Assembly (NCBI GenBank): GCA_963169915.1 | Contig: CAUJEM010000028.1 | Coordinates: 1 to 44,549 of the forward strand | Direction of reading: 5' to 3' | Source of the DNA: Myxococcota bacterium | GTDB lineage: Bacteria; Myxococcota_A; Polyangia; Polyangiales; Polyangiaceae | DNA length: 44,549 nt | Part shown: in pieces, positions 16,500 to 25,611 of the stretch | Layout: each line of letters begins with the position of its first letter | Numbering within the stretch: position 1 is the stretch's first letter | Translations under genes and position numbers: made by a program | The notes under the pieces: generated by a model | The model's input: the letters and a program-made list of their open reading frames with translations, nothing else | Told to the model about the DNA's origin: nothing | Databases searched by the model: none

Positions 16500-18707
16500 T
16501 CATCGACCGAGCGCGAGATCCGCCACGTCGATGCCGAGCTGCCCGAGGCGCTGCACCTTGACCCGGTCGGTGGCGACCGAGTAGACGAAATCATCCACGA
16601 ACAGGCTCCGCTTCACCACGCTCGCCCCGCGCGACCACCAGGTCTGGCAGCTCACACCCGCCGCCCCATGGTCGACGCCACCGAGGCGAGAAAATCCGCG
16701 GTCCACCCCGACTCGGTAGACGACCAGCCCGCTGAACGCGATCTCGTCGCCGGGGGTGCCGTCGCCGCCGCCGGTGCACTCGGTCATGGGGAGGGCGAGC
16801 AGGCCCCGCTCGGGCAGATAGTTGAAGGCGAGGTGATCCGTGGCGGCTACCGACGACGACCCTCGCGTGCCGATCTTCTCGCGGAAGAGGAGCTTCGGGG
16901 CGGTCGGCTCCGCGACGTCGAAGAGCTGCAAGAGCACGCCGTCGAAGAACGCGAAGCCGCCGTGGTCGTTGGCGTCGAAGCCGATGGAGAGCAGGTGGTC
17001 CTGGTCGAGACGGTGAAGATACGTGGAGAACCCGGGGATCTTCAGCTCACCGAGGATCTTCGGCTGGGCGGCGTCGTAGAGGTCCAGCACGAAGAGCGGG
17101 TCGGTCTTCTTGAAGGTGACCACGTAGGCCCGGTCGTCGTCGAAGCGCACCGCGCGGATGTCCTCCCCGCGGGCCATGCCGGACACGGCGCCCACGCGCA
17201 CCAGATCTCCGCTCGGATCACGCGCCAAGAGGGACACCGCGCTCTCCACGTTCGGATCGGGCACGCGCCCCTTGGTGGTCGCGACGCGCAGGGTGCCAGC
17301 CCACTCATCCATGGAAAACTGGCTCAAGACGTGGCCCGGGACCACCCCGCTCCCGGCGTAGCGGGTCCGGCTCGGAGCGTCGCCGATGGCGAAGCGGTGG
17401 ATGACGCTGGTCTCATCGGCGCTCGCGCGAGACGCCGACGAGCGGGCGCGACGCTCCCGGGCCTCGCGGCGAACGGCGAGGTAGAGCGAGTCGGTGGAGG
17501 CGAACACGGCGCCCGGCCGACTCTGGACGGTGGAGGTGACGGGCGGCGCGGAGGCGTCGCTCAGATCGAAGGAGACGAGCGTGGTGAAGGCGCGGCCCTC
17601 ATCACGCACGGGCCGCATCAAGCCCTCGCACAGCCGGCGCTCGCTGAGCCCATCGCGAAGCGTGGGGAAGCTCGGCCCCCTGGCCAGGATCCGCCGGCGG
17701 TTGTCACGCTCGAGCTCGGCGAGTCGCGCGCGCACGACCGCCTCGCGAACCCCGCACCTCGGCAGCTCAGCGGGCCAGGTGTCCCAGCTCGGGGCGCGGC
17801 GCGGTGCGTCGTTGTCCACCACCACGGTGTGCACCGTCGTGCCGATCCGGCGCGCGGCCACCAGGGAGCCGCTCGTCACGAGCTCACGGAGCTTGGTCGG
17901 CGCCGCACGGTCCGAGACGTCGACGACGACGATGCGCGTCGAGGAGCCGTCCCCCGCGAACTCGCAGTCATAGGCGTAGGTGCAGCGCGGCGAGGGCCGA
18001 CCGATCGAGGCGTACACGACCACGCGGTCGTCCTTCAGAAAGAGCTCTCGGACATTCCCCGAGAGCGGGGTGACGGACACGACGCGCGGAGGGAACGCTT
18101 GGAGGATGCGGAGCGCGCCGTTCACGGCCAAGTACAGGTATCGGCCATCGGTCTTCACGAGGTCGGCTTCATCGACGCCCGCCACTTGGGCGTTGGTGCG
18201 TGAGGCCACCGGCGCGCGGCTCTTCAAGGCCGCCCCCCCGCTCCCCATGCCGTGCCCGACGCCCGACCCACTGGCGCCATCGCCGATCCCGTACGCTTGC
18301 CCGCGCCAGCGATACTCCTCCCAGCACGCGAGCTGCTCGGCGGCCCAAGCCTGGTACTCCGCGCGCAGATCCTCGCGCATGCGCCGGATCTCCGCGTGGA
18401 CCAGGTCCTGACTCGAGGCGGCGTAGTCGTCACAGGTGGAGGGCCTCAGCCGAACGGCGGCGCGCTCCGCCGCCGAGGGCTCACCGGCCATGGGGGCGGT
18501 GACGACGGGCGGCGGGGGGCGCTTCGCGCGCGGCGCCACCGCGGCAGCAGAGGCCTCGACGCGCGGCGCCGGCGCCACCGCGGCGCTCGTCACGGCACGG
18601 GGCGCGGCGCGAACCGCGAGGGGCGGGCGGGGCGGCGCGGGCGCGCAGCGGACGAGCAGCGCGAGCAGCGCCACGACCGCGAGCGAGGTCGGCGAGGGGC
18701 GAGTCAT
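16500..18707 (-). CDS. Secreted C-terminal beta-propeller domain protein
   Basis: 735 residues. The N-terminal hydrophobic segment (LAVVALLALLVRC) resembles a lipoprotein signal with an atypical Arg before Cys. After a Pro/Ala-rich linker comes the hallmark of the secreted 'Beta_propel' family (PF09826 type): NAQVAGVDEADLVKTDGRYLY, NVRELFLKDDRVVVYAS, RIVVVDVSDRAAP, then IRAVRFDDDRAYVVTFKKTDPLFVLDL and GEL-KIPGFSTYLH. These proteins occur in bacteria and archaea and have no proven function. A region with six or seven repeats is consistent with one propeller. It is convergent with the preceding lipoprotein gene. Confidence 0.85.
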   Translation of the reverse strand: MTRPSPTSLAVVALLALLVRCAPAPPRPPLAVRAAPRAVTSAAVAPAPRVEASAAAVAPRAKRPPPPVVTAPMAGEPSAAERAAVRLRPSTCDDYAASSQDLVHAEIRRMREDLRAEYQAWAAEQLACWEEYRWRGQAYGIGDGASGSGVGHGMGSGGAALKSRAPVASRTNAQVAGVDEADLVKTDGRYLYLAVNGALRILQAFPPRVVSVTPLSGNVRELFLKDDRVVVYASIGRPSPRCTYAYDCEFAGDGSSTRIVVVDVSDRAAPTKLRELVTSGSLVAARRIGTTVHTVVVDNDAPRRAPSWDTWPAELPRCGVREAVVRARLAELERDNRRRILARGPSFPTLRDGLSERRLCEGLMRPVRDEGRAFTTLVSFDLSDASAPPVTSTVQSRPGAVFASTDSLYLAVRREARERRARSSASRASADETSVIHRFAIGDAPSRTRYAGSGVVPGHVLSQFSMDEWAGTLRVATTKGRVPDPNVESAVSLLARDPSGDLVRVGAVSGMARGEDIRAVRFDDDRAYVVTFKKTDPLFVLDLYDAAQPKILGELKIPGFSTYLHRLDQDHLLSIGFDANDHGGFAFFDGVLLQLFDVAEPTAPKLLFREKIGTRGSSSVAATDHLAFNYLPERGLLALPMTECTGGGDGTPGDEIAFSGLVVYRVGVDRGFSRLGGVDHGAAGVSCQTWWSRGASVVKRSLFVDDFVYSVATDRVKVQRLGQLGIDVADLALGR

Positions 18708-18866
18708 GGTCCGTCAGACCACCGACCGCGCCCATGGTTCCTCCGTGGGGGCGTTCTTCCCGGGCGCGCCGAGCCCTGCCGTCGTGCCCAACCCCCGAGC
18801 GCGCCCCTCGACGGCCGCCGTACGCGGGACGTCACGCGGCGCCGAGCGCTCGGAGCACCCCAGGGC

Positions 18867-19832
18867 TCAGGGCGAGCGCGGCTGCGGAGAGCGCGCCGAG
18901 CGCTCCAAGAGGCGGCGGGTGGCGCGCATGAAGAAGGGGCCGAGCAGGGCCTGCAGCAGCACTAGGGAGGTGATCCAGGTGAGCGTGCAGGCCGCCACCG
19001 TGGCCTCGCGCTCACCGGCGGCGCCGGGCGCGAAGGCGGCGAAGAACTCCACCGACAGCACGTCGCGGGTGCCCACCCCGGCGGGCGTGATGGGGAGCGT
19101 GGCCAGCATCATGACCACCGGGATGAAGGCGAAGGCGGCCGTGGGGGGCACGCGGATGTCGAAGAACCAGAAGGCGGCCCAGGTGCCGAGGAACTGCACG
19201 AGCACGTGCGGGAAGCGGCGCAGGACCGCCTCCAGGTGTCCGAGGGGGCCCAGCTCCGCCAGCACGGCCGTGGCCTGACGGCGCCGCAGCACGCCCGGGA
19301 AGAAGCGCAGCACCGCGAGGTAGAGCAGCCCCGCCACGACGACCGCGCCGACCAGCGGTGGCAGCCACGGCAGCGTGGGCCCGGCGAGGACGACCGCCAC
19401 CACGCCGAGCCCCACCACGCAGGCGAAGGTGGTGGCGTAGACCACCAGCGTGGCCCCGGCCACGCGCCAGAGCGGCGCGCCATACATCTTGGCCATGAAA
19501 TAGGTGACCCAGCCCTGCCCGAGGTGGTGGTTGAGCACGGCGGGCAGGTAGGAGGCCCCGCGCACCAGGAAAAACTCACGGCTCTTCACCGGGCAGACGG
19601 TGCGCCGGTACACCCACACCGTGGCCCAGGTGTCCGCGCCGAGCAGCGCCAGGGTGAACACCAGCGAGAACACGACGAAGACGACGTAGTGCGTCGAGCG
19701 CAGCGTGGCGTAGAAGGTGGGCAGATCCACCCGGGACAACACGAACAGGACCAGCCCCGCGCCGAGGCCGGCGGGGAGCACGCGGCGCCACAGGGGCATC
19801 TTGGCCACGGAGGGCGCGCTGTCCTCGATCAC
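18867..19832 (-). CDS. LPG-synthase-like (UPF0104) integral membrane protein
   Basis: 321 residues with about eight hydrophobic segments. The most telling stretch is ATLPITPAGVGTRDVL near residue 245, the conserved motif of the lysylphosphatidylglycerol synthase transmembrane domain (UPF0104). ASYLPAVLNHHLGQG near 90 matches the family's second conserved block. There is no C-terminal aminoacyl-transferase domain, so this is the flippase-type half only, as in many bacteria. Lipid or glycolipid translocation is a family-based guess. It is divergent from the outer-membrane barrel gene, with a 78-bp shared promoter region. Confidence 0.85.
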   Translation of the reverse strand: MIEDSAPSVAKMPLWRRVLPAGLGAGLVLFVLSRVDLPTFYATLRSTHYVVFVVFSLVFTLALLGADTWATVWVYRRTVCPVKSREFFLVRGASYLPAVLNHHLGQGWVTYFMAKMYGAPLWRVAGATLVVYATTFACVVGLGVVAVVLAGPTLPWLPPLVGAVVVAGLLYLAVLRFFPGVLRRRQATAVLAELGPLGHLEAVLRRFPHVLVQFLGTWAAFWFFDIRVPPTAAFAFIPVVMMLATLPITPAGVGTRDVLSVEFFAAFAPGAAGEREATVAACTLTWITSLVLLQALLGPFFMRATRRLLERSARSPQPRSP

Positions 19833-19910
19833 GGAGCCGGCATCGTAGCATCACCCGGAAAGGCGCGGGCCGGCTTGGTAAGGTCTGGTCCTTCTTGTAC
19901 CGTGCAGCGC

Positions 19911-21551
19911 ATGAGGCACGCTCTCACCCTCACGCTGCTCGCTGCGCTCGGCGCGGCCACCCCCGCTCACGCCGTGGAGCCTTGGTCGGACGATGACGGA
20001 CTCTCCAAGCCCACCCGCCAAGAGTTCGGGGACTACGGGCTGCGCGTCGGCGCGGAGTACCGCGCCAACTGGCTCTACATCCGCCCGGTGAACCTCACGG
20101 GGGAGAGCCAGCGCAACGCCAACTGGATCGAGCACCGGCTGCGGCTCGACGCCGCGGTGGACTACGACGAGAAGGTGCGGCTCGTGATGAGCCTGGACGG
20201 CCTGGACGGCGTGCTCTGGGGAGACAACGGCACCTACCTCGGGGATCCCTCTCCCAACAGCGGCACCCGCGCCTCGGCGGGCATCCCCAACAACGCTCGC
20301 GTCGGCATTGGCTACCTGGGCTCCGGCAGCGACATCGATCCGAACAACTACGGCTACGTGCTGCAGCCCGCGGAGCCGATGCAGTTTCGGCGCGCCTACG
20401 GCGAGGTCAACCTGCCCATCGGGCTGCTGCGCATCGGGCGGCAGCCCACCAACGAGGGCACGGGCATCCTCGTGGCGGACGGGGACGGCCGCCCGAACCG
20501 CTTCGGCTACAGCGGCCGCGGGGACAGCTCCGACCGCATCTTGTTCGCGACCAAGCCGCTCGAGGGCCTCAAGCCCGCCGCCCAGCGGGACCGCTCGCGG
20601 GATCGCGGCTTCTTCTTCGTCGCCTTCTACGACAACCTCGTGGAGAACCGCGTGCAGCTCTTCGGCGACAACGTGCGGGCAGCGGGCACCGCGCTACGCC
20701 TGCTGTTGCCCAGCCTGAGTCACCAGCAGCGCCTGGAGCTGACGGGCACCTACGCCCACCGCTGGGAGCGGGACTTCGACACCAACATCAACATCTTTGG
20801 GCTCAAGGGCAGCTACCAGCTCGGGCGCTTCTCCGCCGGCGCGGAGGTGGCGCACGTCAACGGCGCCACGGAGGAGGTGAGCCGCGCGCTCGCGCTCATC
20901 AACAACGACCCCATCGCACGCCAAGACGTGCGGCAGTGGGGCGCCCGCGCCGTGGCGCGCTGGGACGAGCCGCTCTGGACGGGCTACTTGGAGTTTGATT
21001 TCGCCTCCGGTGACCGCAACCCCAACCCCGGCACGCAGCTCACGCAATTCTACTTCGCGGAAGACACCAACGTGGGGCTGCTGATGTTCGAGCGCGTGCT
21101 GCACTTCCAGAGCGCGCGCTCCGGCGTGGCGGGGTCGGAGCTGCTGCGGCAGATCGGCGCCACCACCTTCCCCAACGAGCGCCTGGACAGCGAGGGCAGC
21201 TTCACCAACGCCGTCGCCATCTTCCCGCAGTTCGATCTGAGGCCGCTCCCCGATCTGCTGGTGCGCGGCGGTGTGCTGGCGGCCTGGGCGCCAGTGGGCC
21301 TGGTGGATCCGTCCGCGACGCTCCAGGTGCGCGACGGCTCGGAGATCGAGGATGATCTGCTCAACTACAACGGCGGACGCCCCGGCACCTTCTACGGGGT
21401 GGAGCTGGATGGCCGGCTGCAGTGGCGCTACGAGCGCTTCCTCTTCGATCTCGAGGGCGCCATCTTCTTCCCCGGGGACGTGTTCCACGACGCGAACGGG
21501 CGCGCCGCGCGGAGCAGCCTGGTGCAGGGCCGCACCACCTTCGTCTTCTAA
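19911..21551 (+). CDS. Outer-membrane beta-barrel protein
   Basis: 546 residues from ATG 19911; the frame is open far upstream, but this Met begins a clear signal peptide (MRHALTLTLLAALGAATPAHA). The mature protein is made of alternating amphipathic strands (DYGLRVGAEYRANWLYI, LLRIGRQPTNEGTGIL, VELDGRLQWRYERFLFDLEGAIFF). It ends in TTFVF, a C-terminal Phe as in outer-membrane barrels recognised by the BAM machinery. GRQPTNEGTGI recalls alginate-export/porin-like proteins. Transport of a small solute or polymer is inferred. The following lipoprotein gene starts 15 bp later and is probably a functional partner. Confidence 0.8.
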   Translation: MRHALTLTLLAALGAATPAHAVEPWSDDDGLSKPTRQEFGDYGLRVGAEYRANWLYIRPVNLTGESQRNANWIEHRLRLDAAVDYDEKVRLVMSLDGLDGVLWGDNGTYLGDPSPNSGTRASAGIPNNARVGIGYLGSGSDIDPNNYGYVLQPAEPMQFRRAYGEVNLPIGLLRIGRQPTNEGTGILVADGDGRPNRFGYSGRGDSSDRILFATKPLEGLKPAAQRDRSRDRGFFFVAFYDNLVENRVQLFGDNVRAAGTALRLLLPSLSHQQRLELTGTYAHRWERDFDTNINIFGLKGSYQLGRFSAGAEVAHVNGATEEVSRALALINNDPIARQDVRQWGARAVARWDEPLWTGYLEFDFASGDRNPNPGTQLTQFYFAEDTNVGLLMFERVLHFQSARSGVAGSELLRQIGATTFPNERLDSEGSFTNAVAIFPQFDLRPLPDLLVRGGVLAAWAPVGLVDPSATLQVRDGSEIEDDLLNYNGGRPGTFYGVELDGRLQWRYERFLFDLEGAIFFPGDVFHDANGRAARSSLVQGRTTFVF

Positions 21552-21566
21552 CCCGAGAGCCGCGTC

Positions 21567-22733
21567 ATGACCCTCAAGCCTCTGTTCCTGTCCTTGCCGC
21601 TGCTCGGCCTCACGCTGGGCTGCGACTCCTTCGACGCCGCGCCCAAGGTCAGCTTGGACGGCGTCGTGCAGACCACCATGACGACGGATCCCGGCGAGCC
21701 GCTGGTGTTGCGCTTCAGTGAGCCGGTGAAGCCGGGCAGCGTCGACGTCACGCTGCACGAGCTGCAGCCGGGAGATCTGGACGGCGAGGGCAACCTCCCG
21801 GACGAGGCCGGCTACCGCGCGCCCACGGGCGAGAGCCAGGCGGAGCGCAAGGAGCGCTTCCTCGCGAGCGCGCTCGCCGCCTTCGACGGCCGGGCCCCCG
21901 AGGACTACGAGCGCACCTTCCCGGAGGAGGCGTGGACCTTCTCCGCGGACGCGCGCTCGCTCACGCTCGTGCCGGAGCGGACGCCCAGCGTCTCCACGCC
22001 GTACCTGTTCTTGATCGCGCCGGGCCTCTCGGACAGGGCCGGCCTCCGCACCAAGCCGCGCCAGCGCATCCCCTTCTCCTTCCCGCTGGTCGGCGGCGGC
22101 CCCACCACGCTGCCCTCGGGCTACTACTTCTTCATCATCAACATCGACTTCTTGAGCCAGCAGCTCCACGTCTTCGCGCACCTGGAGGTCGATCCCGTCA
22201 CCGGGATCTGGAGGGGCGTGTTCACGGACGCCAACCGCGTGGAGCAGACCAACTCCCGCCCCGAGTGCGGCACCTGCCCGCCCAACCTGCCCATGTGCCA
22301 GCTCCACAACCCGAACCTGCCCCGCTGCGTGGTGCCCTCGGAGAAGATGAGCGCCTTGGCGGAATTCCCGGACTTCTTGCCGGTGGCGGAGCCACCCATC
22401 GGCTACGATTTCCGCGTCGGTGGCGTGGCCCGCGACGAGACGGACGGGAGCATCGCGTGGGGGACCGTCACCTTCGACATCAACATCGTGATCGGCACCG
22501 GCAACGTGCGCGTCACCACCGAGAACACCAAGATCCACGCCACCTTCCGCAAGCAAGCCTACGCGGGCGCCGAGCGCTTCGTCGGCACGGGCAACGCCTC
22601 GGTGAAGAACGTGAAGATCAACGGGCTGGGCGGCGCAGACAAGCCCGCCAAGGGCGAGGTCAGCGCCATGAGCCTCACGGCCGAAGAGGTGGCGCAGATC
22701 AACGGCTTCGGCTTGCCCATCCCCACGCTCTGA
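21567..22733 (+). CDS. Lipoprotein with Ig-like domain, operon partner of the barrel
   Basis: 388 residues. The signal ends LLGLTLGC. An N-terminal Ig-like segment (MTTDPGEPLVLRFSEPVKPGSVDV) resembles bacterial Ig-like domains of the Big_5 type. The middle has FPLVGGGPTTLPSGYYFFIINIDFLSQQLHVFAHLEV. A four-cysteine cluster (PECGTCPPNLPMCQLHNPNLPRC, given in parts: PECGTC, PMCQL, PRCVV) follows. A beta-rich end with ENTKIHATFRKQAYAGAERFVG closes the protein. It lies 15 bp after the barrel gene, so they are likely co-transcribed. Surface or periplasmic accessory role is inferred; ligand unknown. Confidence 0.72.
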   Translation: MTLKPLFLSLPLLGLTLGCDSFDAAPKVSLDGVVQTTMTTDPGEPLVLRFSEPVKPGSVDVTLHELQPGDLDGEGNLPDEAGYRAPTGESQAERKERFLASALAAFDGRAPEDYERTFPEEAWTFSADARSLTLVPERTPSVSTPYLFLIAPGLSDRAGLRTKPRQRIPFSFPLVGGGPTTLPSGYYFFIINIDFLSQQLHVFAHLEVDPVTGIWRGVFTDANRVEQTNSRPECGTCPPNLPMCQLHNPNLPRCVVPSEKMSALAEFPDFLPVAEPPIGYDFRVGGVARDETDGSIAWGTVTFDINIVIGTGNVRVTTENTKIHATFRKQAYAGAERFVGTGNASVKNVKINGLGGADKPAKGEVSAMSLTAEEVAQINGFGLPIPTL

Positions 22734-22741
22734 GGAGCGCG

Positions 22742-23749
22742 CTACTGCACGCGCAGCTCGAGCTGCAGCCGCTCGCCGTCGCGGTCCACCAGCGCCAGCC
22801 AGCGCGGCGCGTGGCGCAGCAGGGCGAGCGCCCCGAGCGTCTCCTCGAGTGAGCTCAGGGCGCGGCCGTTCACGCTGAGCACGACGTCACCCGCGCTGAA
22901 GCCCAGGCGCTCGAGCAAGGAGTCACGAGGGATCTTCTCCAGCCGCAGCCCGCGCGGCTCGGCGTCGCTGACACGGCTCAGCTCCACGCCGCTGAGCAGC
23001 GCGGGCCCTGCAGCGAAGAGCTGCTCCACGCCCGCGGGGCTCAGCTCGGCCTCCGTCTCCGAGCGCTTGCCGAGCGCCTCGCTCAGCTCCTCCGGGAGCT
23101 GCCAGGGGGGCGGCGCGCTCAGCGGTAGGGTCGGCGCCGCACCACGCAGCGCGGCACCCTCGCGCGCACCGGCGTTCAGGCTGGCGACGCAGCGGCCCTC
23201 GCCACCCTCGAGCCAGACGCGGTCCCACTCGATGGCCTGCACGCGCCGCCCGAAGGCAGCGGCCCCGAGCCTCACGAACACCGCGCCGGGCTCCCCCGGG
23301 CGCGCCAGCGATGCAAACGACCAGTCGCGGTCTGCGCTGGCCGTGATGACGCGCGCCTCCACGTCTTCACAGGTGCTCCCGCGGCGGAGGGCCGCGGCGC
23401 GCGCGGGGGGCGCGCTGGGCGCTGGGGGCGGCAGGGCCTCGGGCAGCTCCCGCGCCGTGCGTGGCGGGGGCGCGCGGCGCTGAGGGGCCACCGGGGAGGC
23501 GCTGGGCGTGGTGGGCGGCGGCGCGGTGAGCCGAGGTGACCGGAGCGACGGCGCGCGGTACGCGCCGCGCTCGAGGGGCTCCCCGCGCGCGGCCACGGCG
23601 GGCGGTGGCCGTAGGGTGAGCTCGAGCGGGGCGCTGGCGCTCACGGCGGGCACCGGCGGCGGTGGCCGCCGCGCGACGAGGCCCGCAGTGAGCAGCAGCA
23701 GCGGCAGCGCCGCGAGGGCGCCACGTCGAAACCACAGCTCCAGCGACAT
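22742..23749 (-). CDS. Orphan GspC-like PDZ-domain membrane protein
   Basis: 335 residues. A short cytoplasmic N-terminus and one membrane segment (GALAALPLLLLTAGLVA, 10-26) are followed by a ~100-residue Pro/Ala linker. A homology-region-like beta domain comes next (PGAVFVRLGAAAFGRRVQAIEWDRVWLEGG). A conserved hinge (PAGVEQLFAAGPALLSGVELSRV) leads into a C-terminal PDZ domain (LRLEKIPRDSLLERLGFSAGDVVLSVNG). This order (membrane segment, HR, PDZ) is that of type II secretion GspC, which links the inner-membrane platform to the secretin. No other gsp genes are near. An adaptor role outside the T2SS is possible. Confidence 0.72.
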   Translation of the reverse strand: MSLELWFRRGALAALPLLLLTAGLVARRPPPPVPAVSASAPLELTLRPPPAVAARGEPLERGAYRAPSLRSPRLTAPPPTTPSASPVAPQRRAPPPRTARELPEALPPPAPSAPPARAAALRRGSTCEDVEARVITASADRDWSFASLARPGEPGAVFVRLGAAAFGRRVQAIEWDRVWLEGGEGRCVASLNAGAREGAALRGAAPTLPLSAPPPWQLPEELSEALGKRSETEAELSPAGVEQLFAAGPALLSGVELSRVSDAEPRGLRLEKIPRDSLLERLGFSAGDVVLSVNGRALSSLEETLGALALLRHAPRWLALVDRDGERLQLELRVQ

Positions 23750-23830
23750 CGAGGCACCTCATGCCAGGCCCGTGCCAAGCGCGGCTCACGCGGCCTCGGC
23801 GCAAGAGCGCGGCGGCGCGCCCCGCGCCGC

Positions 23831-23872
23831 TGACAAGCTGGCTCGGGGCGGCGCCTTCCGTGACAAGCTGGC
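23831..23872. repeat. Two 12-bp direct repeats upstream of GspC-like gene
   Basis: TGACAAGCTGGC occurs at 23831-23842 and 23861-23872, exactly 30 bp apart, in the gap 23750-23907. The repeats are 82-123 bp upstream of the minus-strand GspC-like start. The spacing puts both copies on nearly the same face of the helix, suggesting a regulator site. Confidence 0.45.
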
Positions 23873-23907
23873 GCGCCGTGGAGCGCCGCGCTCCGCGGGC
23901 GCCAGGC

Positions 23908-24525
23908 TCAGTGCTCTTCGTCCTCTGCCGGACAGCGCGGGCCGAAGTCGAGGAGCTTCTGAGTGATGTGCTGCGCCACCGCGTAGAGGGCGCCAAGCTC
24001 CCGCGGCTCGGCCGGCGTCAGCTTCACGCGCATGCCTTGCTCCAGCGCCTCCCCCTCCACCGTGGCGGTGGCGATGAGGCGACGATGATCCCAGCGCTGC
24101 TCGGCGGCCCGGCGCTGCGCCGGGCTCATGCTGGCGAGCTGCTCGGGATCGAGCGGCGGCAGCGTCCCCGGCTCCACGTGGTGCGCCTGGTGCACCTTCA
24201 CCTTCTTTTCGACTTGGCGGCGCAGCTCGGCCACGTCCCCGTGGGTGGTGACGAAGTCGATGGCGGCAGCGCCGTCGAGCCGGACGGCGCGCGGCGTCGT
24301 CCCCGCGACGGCCATGGGGCAGCGGGGCGCGTCGACGCTCGGCGCCGCAGCGCTCGGCGCCTCAGCGCTCGGCGCCGCCATGGAGGGCGCCGCGTGCGCC
24401 CTCGACGCCTCCGCGACCACGGCCGCGCGCCCCGGCTCCCCCGCCGGCTTGGGCTCACAGCCGCTCAGCAGCAGCAGCGCGACGACGAGGCGGCTCAGGG
24501 GGTGGGGTGCGCGCGGTGCTCTCAT
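23908..24525 (-). CDS. Small lipoprotein of unknown function
   Basis: 205 residues from ATG 24525, preceded by AGGAG at a good distance; the longer frame to 24579 lacks these signs. The signal ends LLLLSGC. A spacer of repeated AAPS/EAPS units follows to about residue 65. The domain then begins RCPMAVAGTTPRAVRLDGAAAI with a helix-rich region (DVAELRRQVEKKVKVHQ, ASMSPAQRRAAEQR) and strands (HRRLIATATVEGEALEQGMRVKL), ending GPRCPAEDEEH. Two cysteines (RCPMA, RCPAE) may bridge the ends. No family recognised. Confidence 0.68.
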   Translation of the reverse strand: MRAPRAPHPLSRLVVALLLLSGCEPKPAGEPGRAAVVAEASRAHAAPSMAAPSAEAPSAAAPSVDAPRCPMAVAGTTPRAVRLDGAAAIDFVTTHGDVAELRRQVEKKVKVHQAHHVEPGTLPPLDPEQLASMSPAQRRAAEQRWDHRRLIATATVEGEALEQGMRVKLTPAEPRELGALYAVAQHITQKLLDFGPRCPAEDEEH

Positions 24526-24606
24526 GGCGGGGCTCCTGGGAACGAGCTCGTCCTTACGCCTCACGGCCCGCCCGCTCAAGCGCCGCTCCGAGCGCGACCG
24601 CCGACG

Positions 24607-25518
24607 CTAGCTCGCCTCGACCGCCTCGGCGTCCGCGCAGCAGCGAAAGCCCGTGGAGTAGTCGTGATACTCCGCGCCATGACCGAGGGTGCGGTAGTCG
24701 CAGCCCTCGCCGTTCTGGTAGGTGTCCATGAAGAAGCCGCCCATGAAGGTGCCGTCCGCGTCCCTCACCCACTCGTGCAGGTTGCCCACCTGATCGTAGA
24801 CGCCCGGCTCCGCCATGCAGCCGGCGAGCGCGCCGCCCGGCGTGAGCGTGTGCTCCAAGGTCACCAGGCGCGGGTCGTTCATGAACTTGGGGTGCCACAT
24901 CAGCACGTCCCCCGGCTCACCTCCGTCACGCCGCCACAGGATGGGCACCGGGTGGCGATCGAGCACCTTGAAGCGATCGTTGCACACGCCAGCGCGGCGC
25001 TGCTGGCCGTAAGGGTAGAGCCAGCCCTCGGGGCCACGGCAGGCTTGCACCCACTGATCCACCTCGCACAGGGCCTTGCCGGCGTTCGCGCAGACCCGCT
25101 GCGCCTGGAGCCCGCTGATGTAGCCCTGGGGGCGCCGCCCTGGCCGGCTGACGGCGCGCAGCTCCGCTTCATGGCCGTCGACGCTGCGGTTGTTGGGCCA
25201 GTCCGTCACCTGGCCGCCCGGGGCCACGCGCACGAGCGTGCCCTCCCAGCGGTCGATGCAGTAGGGCCCTTGGGCGCGCTCGGTCAGGGCCATGCCCTCC
25301 GGGCAACGGTAGCCAGCGCGCCAGTCGAAGGGCTGCGCCGGGGTGGGCGCCGGCGCGGCGACGGCGCGCGGCGCCGCGGGCAGGACGGGCAGCACCACGG
25401 GCGCGGGCGGTGTGACCACGGGTGGCCGGGGCGCGGGCATGGGCGCCGCGGCGCACCCGACCACGAGGACGCTGGGCAGGAGCCGGACGGGGGAGCGCAC
25501 GCGCTCATCTTGCCTCAT
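24607..25518 (-). CDS. SUMF1/FGE-fold lipoprotein
   Basis: 303 residues; GTG at 25500 is an alternative start. The lipoprotein signal ends SVLVVGC, then a Pro/Ala linker. From about residue 70 the formylglycine-generating-enzyme (SUMF1) fold is visible: CPEGMALTE, YCIDRWEGT, ANAGKALCEVDQWVQACRG, YPYGQ, CNDRF, DQVGNLHEWVRD, MGGF and STGFRCCAD. True FGEs need a Cys pair just after GGSW. Here that segment reads GGFFMDTYQNGEGC, so the first cysteine is missing. It is probably a binding or structural member rather than a sulfatase activator. Confidence 0.82.
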   Translation of the reverse strand: MRQDERVRSPVRLLPSVLVVGCAAAPMPAPRPPVVTPPAPVVLPVLPAAPRAVAAPAPTPAQPFDWRAGYRCPEGMALTERAQGPYCIDRWEGTLVRVAPGGQVTDWPNNRSVDGHEAELRAVSRPGRRPQGYISGLQAQRVCANAGKALCEVDQWVQACRGPEGWLYPYGQQRRAGVCNDRFKVLDRHPVPILWRRDGGEPGDVLMWHPKFMNDPRLVTLEHTLTPGGALAGCMAEPGVYDQVGNLHEWVRDADGTFMGGFFMDTYQNGEGCDYRTLGHGAEYHDYSTGFRCCADAEAVEAS

Positions 25519-25611
25519 TTCTTGGCGCGGCGAAGCGCGCGGCGCCGTGGGCGGCGCGCCCCGCGGGCGGCGCGCGTTGTCGCGGCCGAGGAGCTACGCC
25601 TAAGATGGGCC

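Noticed and set aside
16668..18203. 511-codon plus-strand frame
   Set aside because: Antisense to the beta-propeller gene; no start signals or domains.
20694..22556. 620-codon minus-strand frame
   Set aside because: Antisense to the barrel and lipoprotein genes, which have signal peptides and a barrel C-terminus.
23761..25611. Upstream extension of the frame ending at 26571
   Set aside because: Covers three antisense features with no coding signs; the start at 25612 is more sensible.
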